The notes beneath the pieces are model-generated. The model did no database searches. It had not been told where the DNA came from and saw nothing but the letters and a program-made list of their open reading frames with translations. The translations under genes were made by a program, and so were the position numbers. From positions 1 to 28,608 of the forward strand of contig CAMLGR010000044.1 in the NCBI GenBank assembly GCA_946479615.1: DNA of 28,608 bases, given 5' to 3'. This document shows positions 15,867 to 23,436 of this stretch, piece by piece. Each line of letters starts with the position of its first letter. The first letter of the stretch is position 1. Origin of the DNA: an uncultured Bacteroidota bacterium (GTDB lineage Bacteria > Bacteroidota > Bacteroidia > Chitinophagales > Chitinophagaceae).

Positions 15867-18392
15867 TTATTTTATAATTACAAATTTATGATTCGAAATG
15901 GTCTTATCCATTAGTATGATCAATGTATAAGTGCCATTTGTTAATTTAGAAACATCTATTTGCATTTGTGAACTATTCAGAATATGAAAGGGAATAATCA
16001 TCTTTCTGCCGGAGATATCTATCACTTGGATTCCTTTGATGTTTTGCTCAGTATTGATTGCCAGAATTATTGTATTGTTTGCCGGATTTGGATATATATA
16101 TTCAGAAGGGTTAGCAGCAGATTTCTGTACAATAGCAGGTGCACGTTGAGCAACAATATTGTTGCTGTAACAATTACCTCCATAGGCATAATTCGTTATA
16201 ATTGGACTTGAATAACAGGGTACCGTATAATATCCCCAATCCACAGTTGCCAGGAAAACACTGCCGTAAGTAGCTTCAAATTTAGGGCCTAATGTAATGT
16301 TAGCACCCGCACGGAATGTTACCAGTTGATTAGAACTTACAGTGGTATAATGATTTGGAGAATTTCGTATTGTATGATTGAATCTATATTCTCTTGGTAC
16401 AGTGAATGGATAATCTCCGGTAATTGCATACTCGATATCCTGGTAAACAGGGTAAACATTTCCATTAAGGTCAAGACCTGCATCTGTGTTTGGCGAAATT
16501 GAATAAGTTGAAAAAGGTGGTATAGCATTTATGTTAGTGGAAATATCTGCAGGTACCTGAACGTTAGGAGGGGCGGCACTTTTATCTGTTTCAAAATCCT
16601 TTACGAAATAAACGAGCTCCCCCTGCCCATCTGTTCTTTTAAGTGTCACCCTAAGACGCAAATATATTTTCATAATAGGCAAGTGAATATTCATGGACGC
16701 CCTGTTCAGGCACTCCAATGGATAGAATGGAGTTTGAATAATATGATATGATTGATTATCCACATCATAATGCGTTATCTCGAGCCTGTTAGCTTCTACA
16801 TCTGCTCTCATATGATTGAAATAAGTGTAGAACCCGCGGACAGGATAATTTTCGAGAGGATCTATCCAAACAACATGATTGGGGTCGGGGTTCTCGCTAA
16901 CACGGGTTACAACTTTTGCCATTAATGCTCCCTGTATTGAAACGACTGACATCCCAGCGCCTGCATTGACCATTACATCTACATTATCACGCAATCTGTA
17001 GGCGGTATACTTTATGGTCATTGGTACTTTCTTAGTCTTAGCATTGTAAGGCAACAAGGCTCTTCTGTCATAAGAAATTGTATCAAGTACTGGTGTGGTT
17101 CTAAGATTGAAGACTCCAAGGGGACAGCTATAATAGGTAGCATTATTTGCATTCGTAGGAAGAGCTGCAGTACCCGGAATTTTGATTACAAATTTTTGGA
17201 CTACAACTTGTGCAGTTATACTGCCATGTACCGTTAGATTATATGTAATAAAAGCAGGAGCAGCAGCCGACTTAGCACTGCCATTAAGAAACCCGATCAT
17301 ACTCCCTGCAAATTTCAGAAACGTTCCTGCAGCGCCAATAAAGCTTCCAAAATTTGTAACCAGTTTGCCAAAATCAGAACTATCAACTGTATTGTCAGAT
17401 ACAAATTTCGCAAACTTACCAAACTTTTGAAGCAAGTCTAATGAGCTATCTGAATAGGCAGAGGTCGGATATAGATTATGTGAAATTTTGGTGGAGTTGT
17501 CATGAATACCTTTTAGGAAATCAGAGAACGATTTGGCAAGGTTTAAAAGTTTTTCTCCACTGGCCGTAAAGTTGAAAGTACTTCCGCCGGATGCGGCAGT
17601 CTGTGTCTTAAAAGCAGCATCTTTAACAGCAGTGCCACCACAACTTCCACTACCGGGACAACTGGTGCCCTGAACAACTGCTTCTAGGCTACTGGTCGTC
17701 ACCCCATATACTGTTACTTCCAATGAGCCATTTGCGTACACAGATTCCATAATATGATCATCCAGCATCATATAATATTCTGCTACAGCCCATTGGTTTG
17801 TGCCTACCGATTCATTAAGCGATATCATCACATCATCATTGGCAACTCCCGCCTGATTTGCGAAATATTTATCGGGAGCTTTCATAATTTCATTAGCGGT
17901 AGAAATCGTTGCAGGACGTTGGTCATAGACGCTTTTTATGGTCATTAATAATTGTGAATAATTACCTGCACTTGTTGTCAGATAGACATACACTCTCATC
18001 ATACCGGTGTACTTATTATACAAAATGAAATACGGATTAGTAACATCTGACAGGCAACCAAATTTTCTTTGCAGGAGCTCCCACCCTTTTTCTTTGAGAT
18101 AATCATTGTTGTCCGCTATTACTTTTAATTTACCGGTACCGGCATTGACAAATGGAGAACCCATGCGGGTTAAATTTCCCGAAGGTGAAGTTCTTGCATA
18201 CCAATTGGCACAATAAGCAGAATTAAGCGGATCACTTAGTTGCCAGTCCCAATTAGAATTACCATTACCATCGCCGTACAATCCACAGACATTGGTATTG
18301 TTCAAGTCGGTTTCATTGGGACATACCTGGGCTCCAACCCTTGCCAAAAAGAAAAAGACAAGGAGTGTGGAAAGGATTTTTTTATATTTCAT
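15867..18392 (-). CDS. large secreted T9SS cargo protein, type A sorting domain
   Basis: This 841-residue protein has a signal peptide (MKYKKILSTLLVFFFLARVGA). The mature start is Cys- and Trp-rich and includes EKGWELLQRKFG and PYFILYNKYTGMMRVYVYL (about 100-140), a module that I believe recurs in Bacteroidota surface proteins. The middle has a region of Ser/Ala/Gly and hydrophobic helices (about 285-375) and beta-rich stretches. Residues 763-841 form a typical type A sorting domain: YIYPNPANN, then IQVIDISGRK and TNGTYTLII. It is therefore likely secreted through T9SS and attached at the cell surface. The middle gene of a three-gene operon; its function is unknown. Confidence 0.82.
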   Translation of the reverse strand: MKYKKILSTLLVFFFLARVGAQVCPNETDLNNTNVCGLYGDGNGNSNWDWQLSDPLNSAYCANWYARTSPSGNLTRMGSPFVNAGTGKLKVIADNNDYLKEKGWELLQRKFGCLSDVTNPYFILYNKYTGMMRVYVYLTTSAGNYSQLLMTIKSVYDQRPATISTANEIMKAPDKYFANQAGVANDDVMISLNESVGTNQWAVAEYYMMLDDHIMESVYANGSLEVTVYGVTTSSLEAVVQGTSCPGSGSCGGTAVKDAAFKTQTAASGGSTFNFTASGEKLLNLAKSFSDFLKGIHDNSTKISHNLYPTSAYSDSSLDLLQKFGKFAKFVSDNTVDSSDFGKLVTNFGSFIGAAGTFLKFAGSMIGFLNGSAKSAAAPAFITYNLTVHGSITAQVVVQKFVIKIPGTAALPTNANNATYYSCPLGVFNLRTTPVLDTISYDRRALLPYNAKTKKVPMTIKYTAYRLRDNVDVMVNAGAGMSVVSIQGALMAKVVTRVSENPDPNHVVWIDPLENYPVRGFYTYFNHMRADVEANRLEITHYDVDNQSYHIIQTPFYPLECLNRASMNIHLPIMKIYLRLRVTLKRTDGQGELVYFVKDFETDKSAAPPNVQVPADISTNINAIPPFSTYSISPNTDAGLDLNGNVYPVYQDIEYAITGDYPFTVPREYRFNHTIRNSPNHYTTVSSNQLVTFRAGANITLGPKFEATYGSVFLATVDWGYYTVPCYSSPIITNYAYGGNCYSNNIVAQRAPAIVQKSAANPSEYIYPNPANNTIILAINTEQNIKGIQVIDISGRKMIIPFHILNSSQMQIDVSKLTNGTYTLIILMDKTISNHKFVIIK

Positions 18393-18421
18393 AGACCAAA
18401 GTTTAGAATTAAGTAAAACGC

Positions 18422-19327
18422 TTATTTCTTCAATTCATTAATTTCATTTTTAAGTTCGGAGATTTCCTTTTGAAGCACTTCCAGAATTTTCGGGTTGAGC
18501 TCTGCTGTATCAGAATTACTTACCTTTTCATGTAAACTGTCTATTTCTTTTTTTAATATTTCCTTTTCCTTGTTGATTTTTATTACATATAGCGTTAACT
18601 CTTCTATTTTTTCAAGTAGCATGGCATCCGTTTTTGCTAAATCGTTTCCTGATTGTACCATTTCACTTGCAGATGGTATTCCTGGTAAATGTTTGTTATT
18701 GATGATGTATTCTTCTAATTCCGAAAAAGATGATAATTTATAGTTCTTATCAAAAACATAATCGGACCAATCTGCGGTCGTTTTCAGAGCTACCTTTACC
18801 CTTTCAGTAAGAATTCCTTTTTCAACATAAAGCTTATAATCTGAAGGGGTCGTAGTGCCATCCCATCCTAAAGTAGTCGGAGTGCCAACAATTAATTTCC
18901 CATCTTTAGTTAATACCATCTGGTCGGTCCAGAAGCCGGTGGTGGTATTATAATTGGTAAATCTTATACCATGACCTGTAGTGCCATAAGAACATAAGTC
19001 AACCGATCCACTTTTGTAAGTGTAAGCATTGTCTTTATTCCAGAGAAATATACTGGCGCCGTCATTTGAATTGGTGTTTGCATACAAGCCAAATTGCGAG
19101 CTGTTCAATGATAAAGGACTCAGGTTGGCTTTTAAAAAAACTGAATTGGCTGAGTTTGACAGCGAAATGCCATCTCCGAGTATTGTTAATTTGGCATCCG
19201 GAATACTAGTGCCGATTCCTACATTTCCGGAATTCGAATTATAAATATTGTTCCCCGAAGTAATCCATTGAGAAAAAACAGAACATACGGATAGGCACAG
19301 CGAAGCGATCAATAAGATTTTTTTCAT
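18422..19327 (-). CDS. secreted coiled-coil fibre-like protein
   Basis: This 301-residue protein has a signal peptide (MKKILLIASLCLSVCSVFS). Residues 30-45 carry GNVGIGTSIPDAKL, the phage-tail-fibre/trimeric fibre repeat, and a beta-rich middle follows. The segment DWSDYVFDKNYKLSSFSELE (about 187-206) and NKHLPGIPSASEM (about 211-223) are typical of a recurring C-terminal unit in Bacteroidota fibre-like secreted proteins. The last 60 residues are a strong coiled coil (heptads with EKIEELTL and KEIDSLHEKVS). It has no T9SS sorting domain. It is the first gene of the surface cluster, 29 bp before the large T9SS cargo. Its partner or receptor is unknown. Confidence 0.75.
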   Translation of the reverse strand: MKKILLIASLCLSVCSVFSQWITSGNNIYNSNSGNVGIGTSIPDAKLTILGDGISLSNSANSVFLKANLSPLSLNSSQFGLYANTNSNDGASIFLWNKDNAYTYKSGSVDLCSYGTTGHGIRFTNYNTTTGFWTDQMVLTKDGKLIVGTPTTLGWDGTTTPSDYKLYVEKGILTERVKVALKTTADWSDYVFDKNYKLSSFSELEEYIINNKHLPGIPSASEMVQSGNDLAKTDAMLLEKIEELTLYVIKINKEKEILKKEIDSLHEKVSNSDTAELNPKILEVLQKEISELKNEINELKK

Positions 19328-19420
19328 AAAAAAAGTTTAATAAATGAATAGTAAAAGGTAGCGTAAAATTATCGGTATGCAGAACGCAATCCAATAGAGA
19401 TTACTACTTAGAATATTAAG

Positions 19421-20287
19421 TTATTCCGAAACTAAAAACCAGAAAGAACCACCATGTTTTTCGACAGAAGAAAATGATTGATCATGCCAAAGCGGTTGAA
19501 GAACTGCATGTAACTCTTTATCTGTAGATATAAAATAATTAGGACAAATAATCTTATACTTTTTCGGTGCATTGAGTAAGCAACTTGCTAATATATATTG
19601 TTCATTGTAATACCTATCGCACATAAATGTCGGATAATCATAAGGCAGGTAAACATCATGAATATGTACATACACTCCTTTTTTGATTATAGGCAAAACT
19701 TCAAGAAAAAACCACATCACATCGGAATTTGGATAGAGAGTGTGGGTGCCATCAAAAAAAAGTATATCTCCTTCATCGAGAGATCGGAAATAATCCAGTG
19801 GTATCTTTTGTACTTCAGTTTGTTCAAGTCTGTTAACAATGCTCTTTATTTCCTTTCTCGGAAAGGGATCAATAGAAGTGATATTGACTAAAAGATTGTT
19901 TTCCTTTTTTGCCTTGTAAGCCACTCTCGTAGAAGTGCCACTTCCTATTTCAAGATAATTACGTGGTTTTAATTCCGACAACAACGTGTACAGCATTATG
20001 ATATCGAGCCCGGGAAAATATCCATTGTTCCATCCTGGATCAACCTGGTTAGTGATTTCCTTATCCTCCTTTATCGTTAGAATTTCTTTCTCATATTTTA
20101 AAACACTATTTAAAAGAACCGTATATGAAAATCTTTCGTCATTAATCAATTGATATAATGTTCGATGAGGATTTGAAGGGACTTCTGTGTATAATCTTTT
20201 TGGAACAATGGGATAGTCAAGTAGTACAACCCGGTTATTTCCTGTAACGGAAAACAATATTTTTTTTGCTATGTCTTTAAAGCTCAT
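19421..20287 (-). CDS. class I SAM methyltransferase-fold protein
   Basis: The ATG at 20287 gives 288 residues; a TTG five codons upstream is weaker. YLEIGSGTSTRVAYKA (near residue 110) is motif I, ITSIDPFPRKE is the acidic loop, DILFFDGTHT carries the Asp of the active region and HIHDVYLPYDYP has the His-Asp typical of the CmcI/cephalosporin-hydroxylase-like and Methyltransf_24 group. The fold suggests SAM-dependent O-methyl transfer in surface-glycan or secondary metabolism, but no substrate can be assigned. The second methyltransferase is 41 bp upstream on the same strand, so they may be one transcript. Confidence 0.75.
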   Translation of the reverse strand: MSFKDIAKKILFSVTGNNRVVLLDYPIVPKRLYTEVPSNPHRTLYQLINDERFSYTVLLNSVLKYEKEILTIKEDKEITNQVDPGWNNGYFPGLDIIMLYTLLSELKPRNYLEIGSGTSTRVAYKAKKENNLLVNITSIDPFPRKEIKSIVNRLEQTEVQKIPLDYFRSLDEGDILFFDGTHTLYPNSDVMWFFLEVLPIIKKGVYVHIHDVYLPYDYPTFMCDRYYNEQYILASCLLNAPKKYKIICPNYFISTDKELHAVLQPLWHDQSFSSVEKHGGSFWFLVSE

Positions 20288-20328
20288 AAGTAACTTATAC
20301 AAAATAAGAGATTTTTCAATAAAAGATG

Positions 20329-21105
20329 TTAATCAAATGACTTTTTAAAATAAAGCATTCCTAAACCTCTTCGTGCCGGAATGATTTTATCTAACAACTT
20401 AGTGACCGGTAAAAAAACCGTTTCCAATATGTATGATAATTTGCTTACCGGTTGTCCCTCGGCCCGGTTCCTGCTGTTGAACAGACGACGAATGGCCCCG
20501 CATACATAATAACTGGCCTGCAGTTTTAAAAAGGAATTTTCTTCAAGCGTAAATCCATATTGTACAAAAAGTGATACATAATAACCAACCGGTCTCCCCA
20601 GGTTACTTTCATGCCCCTTCACTTCTTTTTCGATCCGTTCAAATAAGATGATCTCATTTTTTGCTACCCGGCAAATATCAGCCACCAGCAACTTTAGTTT
20701 CTTTTCATCAGTATTATGCTGCAAAACAGTAGAAGTAAATACAAGATCAAACTGCCGGTCTGCAAATGGAAGTGTAATGCCATCGGTCTTGACCAGGTTT
20801 ATCTTCTTGCCGGCCAATATTCTCTTTGCTGCTTCAATCATCCTGGATGAAATATCCGCACCCGTAATTTCTTTACACCCTTTCTCCGCGAGATAATGCA
20901 GGTTGCCACCCGGTCCCGACCCAATCTCCAGCACCGACTTGCCGGCCACATCAACCTGGTCCAGCCATTGCAGGAATAATTTCCGTTTATGCCGGTAATA
21001 AGGCTCATCATCCCCGGCAATCACATTCGCATCCGGGCGACGGCTGATCTGGCCCGCTACCTGGTCCCAATACAATTCGGGGTTATAATTTTTCTCCATT
21101 TTCAT
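20329..21105 (-). CDS. class I SAM-dependent methyltransferase
   Basis: This 258-residue protein has a clean class I fold: VLEIGSGPGGNLHYLA (about 60-75) is motif I, ITGADISSRMIEAA the acidic loop, TLPFADRQFDLVF and TSTVLQHN motifs II-III. It transfers methyl from SAM to an unknown small molecule or lipid. A second in-frame ATG two codons on gives the same protein. It is divergent from typA across about 165 bp, and the other methyltransferase-fold gene follows 41 bp after its stop. Confidence 0.85.
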   Translation of the reverse strand: MKMEKNYNPELYWDQVAGQISRRPDANVIAGDDEPYYRHKRKLFLQWLDQVDVAGKSVLEIGSGPGGNLHYLAEKGCKEITGADISSRMIEAAKRILAGKKINLVKTDGITLPFADRQFDLVFTSTVLQHNTDEKKLKLLVADICRVAKNEIILFERIEKEVKGHESNLGRPVGYYVSLFVQYGFTLEENSFLKLQASYYVCGAIRRLFNSRNRAEGQPVSKLSYILETVFLPVTKLLDKIIPARRGLGMLYFKKSFD

Positions 21106-21188
21106 CCAAAATTCAACCTAAAAGTAAGCAGTACCGGCAGGACATCCCTTTACGGGCTTTTTTAACGTCAAAATAGCTGTTCCTTCTC

Positions 21189-21219
21189 TTGCCTCCCCGG
21201 CTAATTTAAAGTACCTTTG
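21189..21219 (+). promoter_or_regulatory. complete Bacteroidota promoter for typA
   Basis: TTG at 21189-21191 and TACCTTTG at 21212-21219 are separated by 20 bases, which agrees with the -33/-7 pattern (TTG, TAnnTTTG). The leader to the ATG at 21273 would be about 48 nt. It is the clearest promoter in the window. Confidence 0.7.
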
Positions 21220-21272
21220 CAGCCCGTTAGGGGGCACTTAAGCCGTCTTATGGAATCAATTTATTTAATACA

Positions 21273-23078
21273 ATGGAAATCAGGAATATAGCTATCATTG
21301 CGCACGTTGACCACGGTAAAACCACCCTGGTAGACAAGATATTACATGCTACCAAGGTCTTCCGTGACAACCAGGAAACAGGCGAACTGATCATGGATAG
21401 CAATGACCTGGAAAGAGAGCGTGGGATCACCATCTTTTCAAAGAATGCTTCTGTCGTTTACAAAGACGTTAAAATAAATGTTATCGATACCCCCGGTCAC
21501 GCCGATTTTGGGGGGGAAGTAGAAAGGGTTTTGAAAATGGCCGACAGTGTATTGCTGCTCGTGGATGCTTTTGAAGGTCCTATGCCCCAGACAAGGTTTG
21601 TACTGCAAAAAGCATTACAACTGAACCTGAAGCCGATCGTTGTTATCAATAAGGTGGACAAACCAAATTGTCGCCCTGATGAAGTACACGACGCGATCTT
21701 CGAATTGTTCTTCAACCTGGATGCTACCGAAGAACAATTGAATTTCCCTACTTATTATGGTTCCGGTAAAAATGGCTGGTTCAATGATTCACTGGAACAG
21801 ATCGATAATATCAACCCCTTGCTGGATGGCATCCTGAAGTATGTACCACCACCAAAAGTGAATGAAGGTCCGTTACAGATGCAGATCACTTCACTGGATT
21901 ATTCTTCTTTCCTGGGTCGTATCGCTGTAGGAAAAGTAAGCCGTGGTTCCATCAAGGAAAATCAGCCGGTTGTTTTATTACAGGCTGATGGTACTTCAAA
22001 AAGAACCAAGGTAAGAGAGTTGTATGTGTTTGAAGGAATGGGAAAGAAAAAAGTAACGGAAGTAGTGGCTGGTGATCTTTGTGCCGTTGTAGGCATCGAA
22101 GATTTCAATATCGGTGACACGATTGCCGATGTTGATAATCCTGAAGCATTACCTGTTATCAGCGTGGATGAACCAACGATGAACATGCTGTTCTCTGTAA
22201 ACAATTCTCCTTTCTTTGGTAAAGATGGAAAATTTGTTACCAGCAGGCACCTGCGTGACAGGCTGATGAAAGAAACTGAAAAGAACCTGGCGCTGAAAGT
22301 AATGGATAGTGAAGATGGCGATAGCCTGATCGTATACGGACGTGGTATCCTACACCTCGGCATTCTTATCGAAACAATGCGCCGTGAAGGATATGAACTG
22401 ACGGTGGGACAACCACAGGTTATCGTAAAAGAGATCAATGGTAAGAAAAACGAACCCTACGAGGTACTGGTTGTAGATGTGCCGCAGGAATTTGCCAGTA
22501 AAGTCATTGACCTGGTGAGCCGTCGTAAAGGTGAAATGCTGATCATGGAAACAAAAGGAGAGATGCAACATCTTGAATTCGATATTCCATCGAGAGGATT
22601 GATCGGGTTGCGTACACAGATGCTGACAGCTACTACCGGTGAAGCTGTAATGGCGCACCGCTTCAGTGAATATAAACCATGGAAAGGACCGATCCCCGGT
22701 CGCAACAATGGTGTGTTACTTTCCAAGAACCAGGAAAAGACAACCGCTTACTCGATCGATAAATTACAGGACAGGGGTACTTTCTTTGTAGATCCGGGCG
22801 AAGATGTATATGCAGGACAGATCATTGCAGAGAACATCAAACCGGGCGACCTGGTAGTCAATGCTACCGAAGCAAAAAAACTCACCAACCACCGTGCCAG
22901 CGGAAGTGATGATGCAACACGCATCGCTCCCAAGACATTGCTGACACTAGAGGAATGTATGGAATATATCCAGCAGGATGAATGTATTGAAGTAACTCCC
23001 AATTTCATTCGTATGCGCAAGGTCATCCTTGATGAAGAAGAAAGGAAGAAACAGAGCAAGCGGATGGAAGCAGTTTAA
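21273..23078 (+). CDS. typA: translational GTPase TypA/BipA
   Basis: This 601-residue protein has the normal TypA length and binds ribosomes to help 50S assembly and stress growth. G1 is AHVDHGKT (10-17), the switch I segment ends ERGIT (49-53), G3 is DTPGH (72-76) and G4 is NKVD (126-129). EF-G-like domains II, III and V follow, and the C-terminal TypA-specific domain is present with GLRTQMLTATTGEAVM and GPIPGRNNGVL. The ATG at 21273 follows a full promoter. The stop is immediately followed by a hairpin at 23078-23145. Confidence 0.97.
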   Translation: MEIRNIAIIAHVDHGKTTLVDKILHATKVFRDNQETGELIMDSNDLERERGITIFSKNASVVYKDVKINVIDTPGHADFGGEVERVLKMADSVLLLVDAFEGPMPQTRFVLQKALQLNLKPIVVINKVDKPNCRPDEVHDAIFELFFNLDATEEQLNFPTYYGSGKNGWFNDSLEQIDNINPLLDGILKYVPPPKVNEGPLQMQITSLDYSSFLGRIAVGKVSRGSIKENQPVVLLQADGTSKRTKVRELYVFEGMGKKKVTEVVAGDLCAVVGIEDFNIGDTIADVDNPEALPVISVDEPTMNMLFSVNNSPFFGKDGKFVTSRHLRDRLMKETEKNLALKVMDSEDGDSLIVYGRGILHLGILIETMRREGYELTVGQPQVIVKEINGKKNEPYEVLVVDVPQEFASKVIDLVSRRKGEMLIMETKGEMQHLEFDIPSRGLIGLRTQMLTATTGEAVMAHRFSEYKPWKGPIPGRNNGVLLSKNQEKTTAYSIDKLQDRGTFFVDPGEDVYAGQIIAENIKPGDLVVNATEAKKLTNHRASGSDDATRIAPKTLLTLEECMEYIQQDECIEVTPNFIRMRKVILDEEERKKQSKRMEAV

Positions 23079-23145
23079 GTCAGTATTGCGGTCTGCAGCC
23101 GGCAGCTATCTATCACTAGAATGGCTGCCGGCTGCAATACTGACT
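23078..23145. repeat. palindromic element at the typA stop codon
   Basis: The left arm (23078-23106) and right arm (23124-23145) share AGTCAGTATT and GCAGCCGGCAGC blocks; the left arm has an extra 7-base insertion. The loop is 17 bases. It overlaps the last base of the typA stop and ends 33 nt before the next ATG, so it may terminate typA and separate the two genes. Confidence 0.75.
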
Positions 23146-23154
23146 GCTGATACC

Positions 23155-23162
23155 TATCTTTG
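23155..23162 (+). promoter_or_regulatory. -7 promoter element for the small membrane protein gene
   Basis: TATCTTTG fits TAnnTTTG and ends 15 nt before the ATG at 23178, right after the hairpin. No TTG is seen at the -33 distance. Confidence 0.5.
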
Positions 23163-23177
23163 CAGTAAATCGTGACC

Positions 23178-23399
23178 ATGAAAAAGAGAGCATTATTATA
23201 TCTTCTTATTTTTTGTTCCTCCCTGTTCATTTCTTATTCTGTGGAAGCGCAATGCTCTATCTGTACCAAAACAGCACAGCAACTGGGTGAAAAACCCGCT
23301 GCCGGCCTGAATGCAGGCATCTTATACCTCGCTTTTGTTCCTTTCGCTATTGTCGGTGTTATCGGTTATAACTGGTGGCAAAAGAACAAGAATAACTAA
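23178..23399 (+). CDS. small membrane protein with CSIC motif, conserved in Bacteroidota
   Basis: The ATG at 23178 is preferred over an in-frame GTG at 23172, and gives 73 residues. A signal peptide or first helix (about 1-23, ending VEA) is followed by QCSICTKTAQQLGEKPAAGLNAGILYLAF (a Cys-x-x-Cys pair and a polar turn) and a second hydrophobic helix (about 45-64) ending GYNWWQKNK. This layout, a short CxxC segment then one transmembrane helix, matches a small hypothetical family that I recognise from other Bacteroidota (often CAMC). Its function is unknown; the CxxC pair could bind metal or take part in redox chemistry. Confidence 0.75.
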   Translation: MKKRALLYLLIFCSSLFISYSVEAQCSICTKTAQQLGEKPAAGLNAGILYLAFVPFAIVGVIGYNWWQKNKNN

Positions 23400-23436
23400 T
23401 AACCGGCCATTCAATATTTCTGCATCTTAAACAATC

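Noticed and set aside
15867..19327. Prophage tail region
   Set aside because: Only the GNVGIGT motif is phage-like; the genes carry signal peptides and a T9SS domain, and no other phage gene is present.
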